DNA of 64,000 nt from Perlucidibaca wandonensis (GTDB taxonomy: Bacteria; Pseudomonadota; Gammaproteobacteria; Pseudomonadales; Moraxellaceae): positions 1-64,000 of the forward strand of contig NZ_JBHTIT010000002.1 in NCBI RefSeq assembly GCF_042677145.1, given 5' to 3'. This document shows positions 56,025 to 63,666 of the stretch, in pieces. A program made the position numbers and the translations under genes. The notes below the pieces were generated by a model. It saw nothing but the letters and a program-made list of their open reading frames with translations, did no database searches and was not told where the DNA came from. Numbering within the stretch: position 1 is the stretch's first letter; each line of letters opens with the position of its first letter.

Positions 56025-56996
56025 TTAAGCCATTGCCTCATCTAGACCGTTGAGATGACTGTTGGCGCTTGCGCGTTCTTCATTGCTCAGTGCCTGCCAG
56101 CGTTGCAAAAGTACCTGCCACGATTTGGCTGGATATTTCTGTGCCGGCTGGGTGAACTCATGGCCTTGAATATGAGTTGTAAAGGTCTCGCCGTTAGCAG
56201 CATTAGCGCGAGCCCATGGCAAGTAAGTGTGCAGCAGCAAGTGATCTAAAAGCGGCGTCAGAGTTGAGGTTAGTTTCGACCATGGCGTGTTATCGCCAAC
56301 ATGGTTATCTGCGCCAGCCATTACCGAATCAACCCAGCGATGAATATTTTTCAATTTAGCTAAGCGCGCACGCGGTGTTGGATCAGTGAGCAGCTCATAA
56401 AAAATGCAGGCAAGGCCGAAGTCGGCAAAGGAGATCGCGTCGCCAAAAATAAAGCGATGCTCGCCTAGATGTTGGTCAAGTCGGAGCGCCGTCTCATCTA
56501 ACTGAGCCTCAATGGCCTCAGCATTATCGCTAGTGCAGCCCAAAGGTTCGCGCCGCGTCATCAAAAAATCCGCTATTTTTTCAGCATAGGCAGTTGGGTC
56601 TTGGTCTGGCCCAAGGCTGGCAATCGCGATGCGACGTGATGCATCTATGCGATCGGCTTCATAATTCCAGCGGTAATGAAACATGGCCTTAATAAGCCAT
56701 TCATCTGCGGCTTCTTCGAGCGCGTAGGCAAGAAAATTCAGCGCTGGGTCGGAAAGTTGGGCGCTAGGGCTAGGATGCGCTTGCTCAAGAAAATTCATGA
56801 TTGGCGTGGAGTCTTGCAGGCTGTCGCCAGCTGGCGTGACTAGCAATGGAATGATCGGCAGCTTAGCTTTTTCGCGAAAGGCCGGTTCATTGTCTTTATT
56901 GCGCACCAACCACTCATACGGCAGGTTTTTATAACGAAGTAGTGCCCGCACTTTTACTGAGTAGGGCGACACGTCAATGCCAAACAGTTGATACAT
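56025..56996 (-). CDS. Glutathione S-transferase-like protein
   Basis: 323 aa. An N-terminal thioredoxin-fold GST domain (residues 1-~75: SPYSVKVRALLRYKNLPYEW, LPIIPLLV, DSTPIMNFLE with the glutathione-binding Asp-Ser) is followed by a long, mostly helical C-terminal region (FGDAISFADFGLA). It is longer than classic GSTs (~200-220 aa) because of about 100 extra residues at the C-terminus. Substrate unknown. Single gene. Confidence 0.82.
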   Translation of the reverse strand: MYQLFGIDVSPYSVKVRALLRYKNLPYEWLVRNKDNEPAFREKAKLPIIPLLVTPAGDSLQDSTPIMNFLEQAHPSPSAQLSDPALNFLAYALEEAADEWLIKAMFHYRWNYEADRIDASRRIAIASLGPDQDPTAYAEKIADFLMTRREPLGCTSDNAEAIEAQLDETALRLDQHLGEHRFIFGDAISFADFGLACIFYELLTDPTPRARLAKLKNIHRWVDSVMAGADNHVGDNTPWSKLTSTLTPLLDHLLLHTYLPWARANAANGETFTTHIQGHEFTQPAQKYPAKSWQVLLQRWQALSNEERASANSHLNGLDEAMA

Positions 56997-57119
56997 ACAT
57001 CCGCCTATATTCAGACAATCGGTAGGCCTAAGGCTATGGGGTTTTGCTCGTCTATGGAATAGGCTAAGTCCATGCGAATCGTGAGATGAGCTGATAACAA
57101 TAAAATCAGGAAGATTATT

Positions 57120-58112
57120 ATGAAGAAAATAATGCTGGCCTCGGTGGCTGCGCTTTCACTTAGTACTGCTGCGCAGGCCCAAGCCCAGACCTTATGTATG
57201 TATGACCCTATTGGCGCGCAAGGCGCTGCTTACGCACTAGCTAAGGATTACGCCTTAGCGGCGAAACAATGGGGTGCCAAAATTGAGCTGAAGGCATATA
57301 CCGACGAGCGCGTAGCCGCGGAAGACTTCAAGGCTGGTCAGTGCGACGGCGTTGGCATTACAGGCCTGCGTGGCCGCCAATACAACGCCTATGTCGGCAG
57401 TATTGACTCCATCGGTGCCGTGCCTTCATACGACCACTTGCGCACTGTGCTGCAAGTCCTAGCCTCACCGGCTAGCGAAAAATCCATGGTGGTTGGCCAA
57501 TATGAAGTAGTGGGTATCTTCCCATTGGGCGCAGCCTATGTTTTTGTGCGTGACCGCGCGATCAATTCGATTGAAAAAGCTGCTGGTAAGAAAATTGCCG
57601 TTTTAGATTTCGATAAATCACAAGCGCGCATGGTGCAACAACTTGGCGCACAGCCAGTTGCTTCCGACATCACCAACTTCACCACCAAATTTAACAATGG
57701 TCAGGTTGATATCGTGGTGGCGCCAGGTATCGCGTTTAAACCATTCGAAATGTACAAAGGCTTGGGCACAAAAGGTGCGATTTATCGTTTCCCATTAGTA
57801 CAGCTGACTGGCAACTTGATCATCCGCCCCGATCGTTTCCCTGCTGGCTTTGGTGCCAAGTCACGTAAATATATTTTGACGCAGCTTGATACCGCGCAGC
57901 GCACCATTAAGCAGGCTGAGGACGGTATTGCTGAAAAATATTGGCTAGACCTCACGGCTGAAGACAAGGCCAAGTACACGTTGATGATGACTGAGGCACG
58001 TGTGCAAATGACCAAAGAGGGCTTCTACGATAAGAAGATGTTGAACTTATTGAAAAAGGTTCGCTGCAAGTTTGATGCTGCTGCTGCTGAGTGTGCCAAT
58101 AACGTTGAGTAA
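57120..58112 (+). CDS. Periplasmic putative solute-binding protein, AdeT1/2-like
   Basis: 330 aa with a clear signal peptide (MKKIMLASVAALSLSTAAQA, cleavage near residue 20-23). The mature part (CMYDPIGAQGAAYALAKDYALAAKQWG, GITGLRGRQYNAYVGSIDSIGA, VAPGIAFKPFEMYKGLG) resembles the AdeT-type family related to TRAP-transporter binding proteins. Four cysteines are visible (in TLCMYD, GQCDG, RCKF and AECAN), so disulfides are possible. No transporter genes adjoin it, so its ligand is unknown. Confidence 0.75.
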   Translation: MKKIMLASVAALSLSTAAQAQAQTLCMYDPIGAQGAAYALAKDYALAAKQWGAKIELKAYTDERVAAEDFKAGQCDGVGITGLRGRQYNAYVGSIDSIGAVPSYDHLRTVLQVLASPASEKSMVVGQYEVVGIFPLGAAYVFVRDRAINSIEKAAGKKIAVLDFDKSQARMVQQLGAQPVASDITNFTTKFNNGQVDIVVAPGIAFKPFEMYKGLGTKGAIYRFPLVQLTGNLIIRPDRFPAGFGAKSRKYILTQLDTAQRTIKQAEDGIAEKYWLDLTAEDKAKYTLMMTEARVQMTKEGFYDKKMLNLLKKVRCKFDAAAAECANNVE

Positions 58113-58137
58113 GTTGTTCGGCATAGTTAGTTGAAAT

Positions 58138-58162
58138 AAAAAGCCCACATCGTGGGCTTTTT
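58138..58162. terminator. Bidirectional terminator between AdeT-like and nuclease genes
   Basis: An 11-bp stem AAAAAGCCCAC/GTGGGCTTTTT with a 3-base loop in the convergent gap. It suits both strands. Confidence 0.88.
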
Positions 58163-58180
58163 ATTTCGTACTTTATGTGT

Positions 58181-58705
58181 TTACTGCTTGTGCTGTTCTC
58201 GCTTGAGCTTGCGCCATTGCCAAGGCGGCATGCGCTCAGACTCAGGCAATGCCCATAAGCCACGATGATTGGCGCGGGCATCATCTTCGATCTGTATTAG
58301 TTCGGGTCGTTTCAAGTATTGGCGATACACCCAAGCATGGCCTTGGCGCACTAATTCGGCATTCACATCTAAACCATCGACATAGACCGTGGCCACTACG
58401 CGGCCGTAGCGATCAATGTCGAGTACTTTCAAGCTAATATCGCGGCCATAAACCATTGAAGACAAAGCACGTTTGGCATTATTACCCCAGGGCTGGCCGC
58501 GCTCAGGAGTGTCGATTTCAGCTAGGCGTATGCGCTGTTTTTGCGTATCTGCAGTGAGAATGGTCACCGTATCGCCATCGGCTACTTTGATGACGCGACC
58601 GGCGGGCTGAGCAGCCGTTTCGGCGCTATACGTAGACTTAGCTTCGCCACACGCTGGCAATGTCAGCAAAAGCGGAAGTAGTAGTGCCAGCCAACGAGCG
58701 TGCAT
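58181..58705 (-). CDS. Thermonuclease (SNase) family protein, probable lipoprotein or secreted
   Basis: Staphylococcal-nuclease fold enzyme cleaving DNA/RNA. I chose ATG 58705 (MHARWLALLLPLLLTLPAC) over an upstream start at 58762, because the extension would run through the terminator of tRNA-Met. This gives 174 aa with an N-terminal signal and a lipobox-like LPAC. Catalytic residues are visible: Asp in ADGDTVTI, Arg in RIRLAEIDTPE, the Glu of that segment, and Arg in DIDRYGRVVATVY. Probably exported and membrane-anchored. Confidence 0.88.
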   Translation of the reverse strand: MHARWLALLLPLLLTLPACGEAKSTYSAETAAQPAGRVIKVADGDTVTILTADTQKQRIRLAEIDTPERGQPWGNNAKRALSSMVYGRDISLKVLDIDRYGRVVATVYVDGLDVNAELVRQGHAWVYRQYLKRPELIQIEDDARANHRGLWALPESERMPPWQWRKLKREQHKQ

Positions 58706-58725
58706 AAACAGTAATCCCAGAAAGC

Positions 58726-58750
58726 AAAAAACCAGCACTAAGGCTGGTTT
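58726..58750 (-). terminator. Terminator of tRNA-Met
   Basis: On the minus strand AAACCAGC pairs with GCTGGTTT (plus-strand arms 58729-58736 and 58743-58750) and a T-run follows. It lies 23 bases after the tRNA. Confidence 0.75.
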
Positions 58751-58772
58751 TGAGCGTGCCATGACGGCGATA

Positions 58773-58849
58773 TGGTGGCTACAGCTGGACTTGAACCAGC
58801 GACCCCAGCATTATGAATGCTGTGCTCTAACCAGCTGAGCTATGTAGCC
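58773..58849 (-). tRNA. tRNA-Met (anticodon CAT, elongator type)
   Basis: 77 nt. Acceptor GGCTACA pairs with TGTAGCC, the discriminator is A and CCA is encoded. Anticodon stem CAGCA/TGCTG with loop TTCATAA gives CAT. A paired first position (G-C) and close likeness to E. coli elongator tRNA-Met argue against the initiator. A tRNA-Ile2 read through lysidine is possible but less likely. Confidence 0.93.
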
Positions 58850-58862
58850 AAATAGGCGGCGA

Positions 58863-58891
58863 ATGTTAGGATTCAGCGTGCATGCTGTCAA
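58863..58891 (-). promoter_or_regulatory. Promoter of tRNA-Met
   Basis: On the minus strand, perfect TTGACA (58891-58886) and TAACAT (58868-58863) are 17 bases apart, followed by TTCGCCGCC, a GC-rich discriminator typical of stringently controlled tRNA promoters. The -35 box lies within a GCGTGCA/TGCACGC inverted repeat (58876-58882, 58897-58903). Confidence 0.7.
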
Positions 58892-58919
58892 GCTGCTGCA
58901 CGCATCAATTGGCTAAAAA

Positions 58920-60632
58920 CTACGCGTTTGCTGGTTTTTTCTGCGTTAGGGCATCGACTGCAGCTTGCGTCGATAAATGTACCCGCGCCATCGTCAAAGT
59001 TTTGAGTAGTGAGGTGGTCGCTAAATGGTCCATTACGGGGCCTTTCACTTCAGCTAAATGCAGCACAACACCAGCATCCTTTAGGCCGTGAGAAATACTT
59101 TCTAGCATCTCTAGGCCGCTAGCATCGATTTTGGCCACGCCCGATAAAACAAGCACAACATTTCTCAGCTCATTGGTATTAGCGACCAAATCCATGAGGT
59201 GGCTTTCGATCGCAGGCGCATTGGCAAAGTAGATATTTTCATCAATGCGAATGAGCAGTAACGCAGGCCAAGTACTGACTTGGTGGCGTTTAATATTGCG
59301 GTAATGCTCCGTGCCTGGCACTTGCCCAACTACAGCAATGTGTGGGTCGCTGGTACTTTGTAGGTAGAGGCCAATGGCCAGCGCCATGCCGATAAGTAGG
59401 CCGGGTTCGATGCCAAATGCTAATACACCGATGATGGTGCCGAGCTGAGCAATGCCATCGCGGCGATCATAACGCCAGGTGCTGAATATACTCTTGAAGT
59501 CGATGAGCTGAGTTACGGCAACCACGACGATGGCGGCGAGCACGAGCTTCGGCAATGGCGCTAAGGCATCGGTCAAGGCAAAGGCAGCGAGCGCGACCCA
59601 AGCGGCGGTGATGATGGCGGCGAGCTGAGTGCGTGCGCCGGCATCGAAGTTGACCATCGAGCGTGAAAATCCACCGGCAACGGGCATGCCACCGCACAGC
59701 GAAGCACCGATATTGGTTGCGCCAAGTGCCAGCAACTCTTGATCAGGATCAACACGTTCGCGCCGGCGTATCGCTAAAATACGCGCGACAGAGAGGCTTT
59801 CAACATAGCCAATGATGGCGATAAGCAAGGCCGAGCCGATCAATCCTGTCCAGCCGTCTAGCCACAAAAAGCTGATAGATAGTTGCGGCAGGCCTTGCGG
59901 GATATCACCGACGATGGCGACATATTGTGCGCCATCAAAATGAGCGGATAGGGCTAAGGCCAGCACGACGATGACTAATGGCATCATGCGTACTGCCAAG
60001 GTGGAGCGGCTGGCGGACAGGCCTAAGGCGCTAAGCCAAGCGCTGAGGCGATAGCGCCCAACCAGCAAGAGCCCGAGGGTGGCGCAGGCCGCGATAGCGA
60101 CAACTGCGCTTGTGCCAGTTAGGCGAGGGAAAATATCGACCATAAAGCCGAAAAAGGCGGCGTGACGATCGCCGGAGACGCCCGTAAGTGCGGGGATTTG
60201 CGTGCCAATAATAGTGATCGCTGCTGCCGTACTAAAGCCGCTAAGCACTGGATGACTAACGAAGTATGACAGCCAGCCCAAGCGCAGTAGACCAAAGAGC
60301 AGCAAAAATCCGCCCGACAGCAGCGCTAACCAAAGCGCGCCGGCGAGCGCGCGGCTGCTATCGCCATCGGCAAATTGTTGTAGCGCGCTAGCGACCATGA
60401 CCGCAGCGACTGCGACTGGGCCAACAGCAAGCGTGCGGCTACTGCCCATTAGGGCATAAATTAGCGGCGGCAACACACTAGCGTAGAGGCCGACTTCTGG
60501 CGGTAGGCCGGCGAGTAGGGCGTAAGCTAGCGCTTGAGGCACCAGCAAAATTGCCGTGATGGTGCCGGCGAGGGCGTCATCGCGTAGATCGGCGCGCCGA
60601 TAGTGTTGTAGCCAGCCTGGCAGTAGGCGCAT
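58920..60632 (-). CDS. SulP family inorganic anion transporter with STAS domain
   Basis: 570 aa. The membrane domain (residues 1-~425, about 14 helices) has the SulP features AILLVPQALAYALLAGLPPEVGLYAS (helices 1-2) and GGMPVAGGFSRSMVNFDAG. A cytoplasmic STAS domain lies at ~440-555 (NIYFANAPAIESHL, VVLVLSGVAKIDASGLEML). It begins 10 bases after the persulfide dioxygenase stop on the same strand, so it may move the sulfite/sulfate or another anion produced by sulfide oxidation. Substrate is inferred from context only. Confidence 0.92.
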   Translation of the reverse strand: MRLLPGWLQHYRRADLRDDALAGTITAILLVPQALAYALLAGLPPEVGLYASVLPPLIYALMGSSRTLAVGPVAVAAVMVASALQQFADGDSSRALAGALWLALLSGGFLLLFGLLRLGWLSYFVSHPVLSGFSTAAAITIIGTQIPALTGVSGDRHAAFFGFMVDIFPRLTGTSAVVAIAACATLGLLLVGRYRLSAWLSALGLSASRSTLAVRMMPLVIVVLALALSAHFDGAQYVAIVGDIPQGLPQLSISFLWLDGWTGLIGSALLIAIIGYVESLSVARILAIRRRERVDPDQELLALGATNIGASLCGGMPVAGGFSRSMVNFDAGARTQLAAIITAAWVALAAFALTDALAPLPKLVLAAIVVVAVTQLIDFKSIFSTWRYDRRDGIAQLGTIIGVLAFGIEPGLLIGMALAIGLYLQSTSDPHIAVVGQVPGTEHYRNIKRHQVSTWPALLLIRIDENIYFANAPAIESHLMDLVANTNELRNVVLVLSGVAKIDASGLEMLESISHGLKDAGVVLHLAEVKGPVMDHLATTSLLKTLTMARVHLSTQAAVDALTQKKPANA

Positions 60633-60642
60633 AGAGCCCGCC

Positions 60643-61506
60643 TTAGAGTGCGTTGAGTGGCAGTTTTAGGTAGGCAACGCCGTTATTTTCAGTGGGTGGG
60701 AAATGACCTGCACGAATATTGATTTGGATGGCGGGCAAAATCAGTGTTGGCATGCCCAGTGTGGCGTCGCGCTTGCTGCGCATTTCGACAAACTCGGCCT
60801 CGGTGGCACCATCGTGAAGATGGATATTGCTCGCGCGCTGATCGGCTACGGTCGTTTCCCAGCTTGCCTCGCGTGATGCTGGCGGATAGTCGTGGCACAT
60901 ATAGAGGAGGGTGTCGTCGGGCATGCTGAGAATGCGCTGAGCTGATTTATAGAGTGTTTTTGCATTGCCGCCGGGGAAGTCGCAACGCGCCGAGCCAACA
61001 TCGGGCATAAACAGTGTGTCGCCAACAAAAACTATTTTATTGTCAATAACATAGGCCATGTCTGCAGGTGTATGGCCGGGCACATGAATGGCTTGCGCTG
61101 GAATATCGCCGATCATAAAGTTTTCGTCGGGATGAAATAAATGACCAAATTGTGAGCCATCTAAGGCAAAATCAGCATCTAAGTTAAAAATCTTTTGAAA
61201 CACGCCCTGCACTTGGCGAATGGATTCCCCGATGGCGATGGTGCCACCAAGATGCGTCTGTAAATACGGAGCTGCCGACAGGTGATCCGCATGAGCATGC
61301 GTTTCGAGCAGCCATTGCACCGTTAATGTGTGCTCGTGGACGAAGGCGATAAGTTTATCGGCAGATTCAGTGTGCGTGCGACCCGCCTTCGGATCATAGT
61401 CAAGCACGGAGTCAATGATGGCGCAGGCGCTTCCTACCCCAGCATGAACGATGTAGCTAACGGTGCTGGTTGCAGTATCAAAAAATGAGGCGACTTGAGT
61501 AGACAT
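60643..61506 (-). CDS. blh: Persulfide dioxygenase (ETHE1/Blh-like metallo-beta-lactamase fold)
   Basis: Oxidises glutathione persulfide to sulfite and glutathione. The 287-aa protein has the iron-binding and fold motifs THAHADHL, the histidine in VPGHTPADM, GDTLFMPDVG, RCDFPGG and CHDYPP. It matches the Blh branch found in BigR regulons. It is divergent from a BigR-type repressor across a 92-base region with a shared palindromic operator, and it forms an operon with the SulP gene. Confidence 0.93.
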   Translation of the reverse strand: MSTQVASFFDTATSTVSYIVHAGVGSACAIIDSVLDYDPKAGRTHTESADKLIAFVHEHTLTVQWLLETHAHADHLSAAPYLQTHLGGTIAIGESIRQVQGVFQKIFNLDADFALDGSQFGHLFHPDENFMIGDIPAQAIHVPGHTPADMAYVIDNKIVFVGDTLFMPDVGSARCDFPGGNAKTLYKSAQRILSMPDDTLLYMCHDYPPASREASWETTVADQRASNIHLHDGATEAEFVEMRSKRDATLGMPTLILPAIQINIRAGHFPPTENNGVAYLKLPLNAL

Positions 61507-61535
61507 CTTGAGTTCCTTAAATTCTACAAATTTCG

Positions 61536-61564
61536 ATACTATTGACGAACAATCTACTTGTCAA
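61536..61564 (-). promoter_or_regulatory. Promoter of blh-sulP
   Basis: On the minus strand, TTGACA (61564-61559) and TAGTAT (61541-61536) are exactly 17 bases apart. It overlaps the opposing promoter of the repressor gene almost completely. Confidence 0.65.
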
Positions 61565-61565
61565 T
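61541..61565. promoter_or_regulatory. Palindromic operator candidate for BigR
   Basis: ATTGAC (61541-61546) and GTCAAT (61560-61565) form an inverted repeat around a 13-base AT-rich centre. The two arms contain the -35 boxes of the two divergent promoters, so a dimer bound here would block both. Confidence 0.6.
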
Positions 61566-61570
61566 AAAGT
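61542..61570 (+). promoter_or_regulatory. Promoter of bigR
   Basis: TTGACG (61542-61547) and TAAAGT (61565-61570) are exactly 17 bases apart, face to face with the blh promoter. The start of transcription would be near 61577, about 22 bases before ATG 61599. Confidence 0.65.
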
Positions 61571-61598
61571 GTTTGTTAAGTGTCTTCATGAGGCTGTT

Positions 61599-61949
61599 AT
61601 GGAAACTCATCTATCACCGCAAGCTTTCACGATGCTGCGTGACTCCGCCACCAAGGCCTGCAATTTACTCAAAGTCATGGCAAATGAAGATCGCCTGCTC
61701 TTGCTCTGCCAACTAACGCAGGGTGAGCGTAATGTCGGCGAGCTTGAAGCCTTATGTGGCATACGCCAACCCACGCTATCACAACAGCTCGCGGTATTGC
61801 GCGAAGAGGGTTTAGTAAACGCCCGCCGCGAAGGTAAGTACATCTTTTATAGCCTAGCCAGCGCGGAAGTTATTTTAGTGATGAACACCATGTCGAGCCT
61901 GTACTGTGGTCGCGTGCTAGCTGATATGAAGCGGCACGGTACCCAGTAA
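61599..61949 (+). CDS. bigR: ArsR-family persulfide-sensing repressor (BigR/SqrR type)
   Basis: Winged-helix repressor of sulfide/persulfide detoxification genes. I chose ATG 61599 (METHLSPQAF), behind TGAGG, giving 116 aa, close to known BigR/SqrR lengths; an upstream ATG at 61542 lies inside the promoter. The recognition helix region is RQPTLSQQLAVLREEGLV. The two sensing cysteines are at C37 (LLLLCQL) and C103 (SLYCGR), 66 residues apart, the same spacing as in Xylella BigR and Rhodobacter SqrR. It precedes the SQR fusion on the same strand. Confidence 0.9.
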   Translation: METHLSPQAFTMLRDSATKACNLLKVMANEDRLLLLCQLTQGERNVGELEALCGIRQPTLSQQLAVLREEGLVNARREGKYIFYSLASAEVILVMNTMSSLYCGRVLADMKRHGTQ

Positions 61950-61977
61950 CAGCGACCTAGCCAAGGGAGATAAGGTG

Positions 61978-63570
61978 ATGAGTACGTGGACACAGCTGAA
62001 TGCAGAAATGGCAGTTTCCGAGCAATTAGCCGCTCATGAGCTAAGTGAAATTTACGCCGCTGGTTTTCGCAGCGTTATTTGTAATCGCCCAGATGCAGAA
62101 GGTGGCGATGCCCAGCCTAGCCAGCACGATATAGCGCAAGCAGCGCAAGCAGTTGGCCTTCAATTCGCTTATTTGCCTCTAGTTCCAGGTCAAATTGGCC
62201 TCGACGAAGCACGTGCATTTGCTCAGCTAATCAGCACTATGCCGGGGCCTGTATTGGCTTATTGCCGCACAGGTAATCGCTCGCAAACGGTGTATCAGCT
62301 AGCGCAATCACAAAGCCTATTGCCGAGCACGGATGCCGCTCCAAAAGCCACGATTTCAGCCGATTTTGATGTGGTCATCGTCGGTGGCGGCTCTGGTGGT
62401 ATCGGTGTTGCCGCCAGCTTATTGAAGCGCGACTCATCATTGAGTATCGCGATTATTGAACCTAGCGAATCACACTATTATCAGCCCGCATGGACATTAG
62501 TCGGTGGCGGCGCATATGACAGTGCAGATACTGAACGCACCACGGCGTCGGTCATACCGAAGGGTGTGCAGTGGTTACAAGCCGCTGCCTCGCGCTTTAT
62601 TCCAGACTGCAATCGCGTGGCGCTGGCGGATGGCCGCGAAGTTAGCTATCAGCAGCTGGTTGTGTGCCCAGGCCTAGAGCTGCACTGGGCTGGTATTGAA
62701 GGCCTGGAGGAAACACTAGGCGCTAATGGTGTGACTTCAAACTATCGCTTCGATTTAGCGCCCTACACTTGGGAGTTGGTGCAGGAGTTGAAGGGCGGTA
62801 CCGCGATCTTCAGCCAGCCATCGATGCCTATTAAGTGTGCGGGGGCTCCGCAAAAAGCCATGTATTTGTCCTGCGACCATTGGCTCAAGCAAGGCCGCTT
62901 AGCGAATATCAAGGTGGAGTTTTGTAATGCCGGCGCTGTGCTTTTTGGTGTTGCTACGTTTGTCCCGCCTTTGATGCAATATGTTGAGCGCTATGGCATC
63001 GACTTGGCATTTAATCATCAGCTAGTGAAAGTAGATGGTCCGGCTAAAACCGCATGGTTTGATGTGACTGGGGCTGATGGCGAAGTCACACGCGTGGAGA
63101 AGCGCTTCGATATACTCCACGCCGTGCCGCCACAGCGCTCACCCGATGTTGTGCGCAACAGCCCTCTAGCCAATGCTGCTGGCTGGTGTGAAGTGGATCA
63201 GCACACCCTGCAAAGCCAGCGATTTGCCAACGTATTCTCACTTGGTGATGCCTGCTCTGCACCAAACGCGAAAACCATGGCGGCGGTTCGTAAGCAGATC
63301 GTTATCGTGGCCGAAAATCTACTGGCTCTTCGCGCTGGTAAGCCGTTGTCGACACTTTATGATGGCTACGGCGCCTGCCCATTAACCGTGGAAAAAGGCA
63401 AAGTGGTGATGGCTGAGTTTGGTTTTGGTGGAAAACTATTGCCGACCTTCCCATTGGATCCCGCAGTGCCTCGTCGCAGTCAATGGTTCTTGAAGGCGAC
63501 AATACTGCCGATGGTGTATTGGAATTTGATGCTAAAAGGCCATGAATGGTTGGCACGACCAAGCAAGTAA
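61978..63570 (+). CDS. Rhodanese/phosphatase-like (DUF442) domain fused to sulfide:quinone oxidoreductase
   Basis: Likely oxidises H2S at the membrane and passes sulfane sulfur on, feeding electrons to quinone. ATG 61978 after AAGGGAGA; 530 aa. Residues 1-~112 form a DUF442/phosphatase-rhodanese-like domain with the loop C96-RTGNRS. The rest is a flavoprotein close to the mitochondrial SQOR type: FAD loop VGGGSGGIG (~135-143), catalytic cysteines C287 (KCAGAPQK) and C467 (GACPL), GDACSAPNAKT, and the C-terminal TILPMVYWNLMLKGHEW. It follows bigR by 28 bases. Fusions of this kind are known in databases as bifunctional proteins. Confidence 0.9.
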   Translation: MSTWTQLNAEMAVSEQLAAHELSEIYAAGFRSVICNRPDAEGGDAQPSQHDIAQAAQAVGLQFAYLPLVPGQIGLDEARAFAQLISTMPGPVLAYCRTGNRSQTVYQLAQSQSLLPSTDAAPKATISADFDVVIVGGGSGGIGVAASLLKRDSSLSIAIIEPSESHYYQPAWTLVGGGAYDSADTERTTASVIPKGVQWLQAAASRFIPDCNRVALADGREVSYQQLVVCPGLELHWAGIEGLEETLGANGVTSNYRFDLAPYTWELVQELKGGTAIFSQPSMPIKCAGAPQKAMYLSCDHWLKQGRLANIKVEFCNAGAVLFGVATFVPPLMQYVERYGIDLAFNHQLVKVDGPAKTAWFDVTGADGEVTRVEKRFDILHAVPPQRSPDVVRNSPLANAAGWCEVDQHTLQSQRFANVFSLGDACSAPNAKTMAAVRKQIVIVAENLLALRAGKPLSTLYDGYGACPLTVEKGKVVMAEFGFGGKLLPTFPLDPAVPRRSQWFLKATILPMVYWNLMLKGHEWLARPSK

Positions 63571-63592
63571 GTATTTGCTTGCCTGATCTAAC

Positions 63593-63626
63593 AAAAAAGC
63601 CTCGGTGTGAAAACCGAGGCTTTTTT
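63593..63626. terminator. Bidirectional terminator between SQR fusion and ychF
   Basis: GCCTCGGT (63599-63606) and ACCGAGGC (63613-63620) flanked by six A and six T. It suits both convergent genes. Confidence 0.9.
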
Positions 63627-63666
63627 GTATTGCGAGCCGCATGAACTGCTACGGCTTGTAGAGCAT

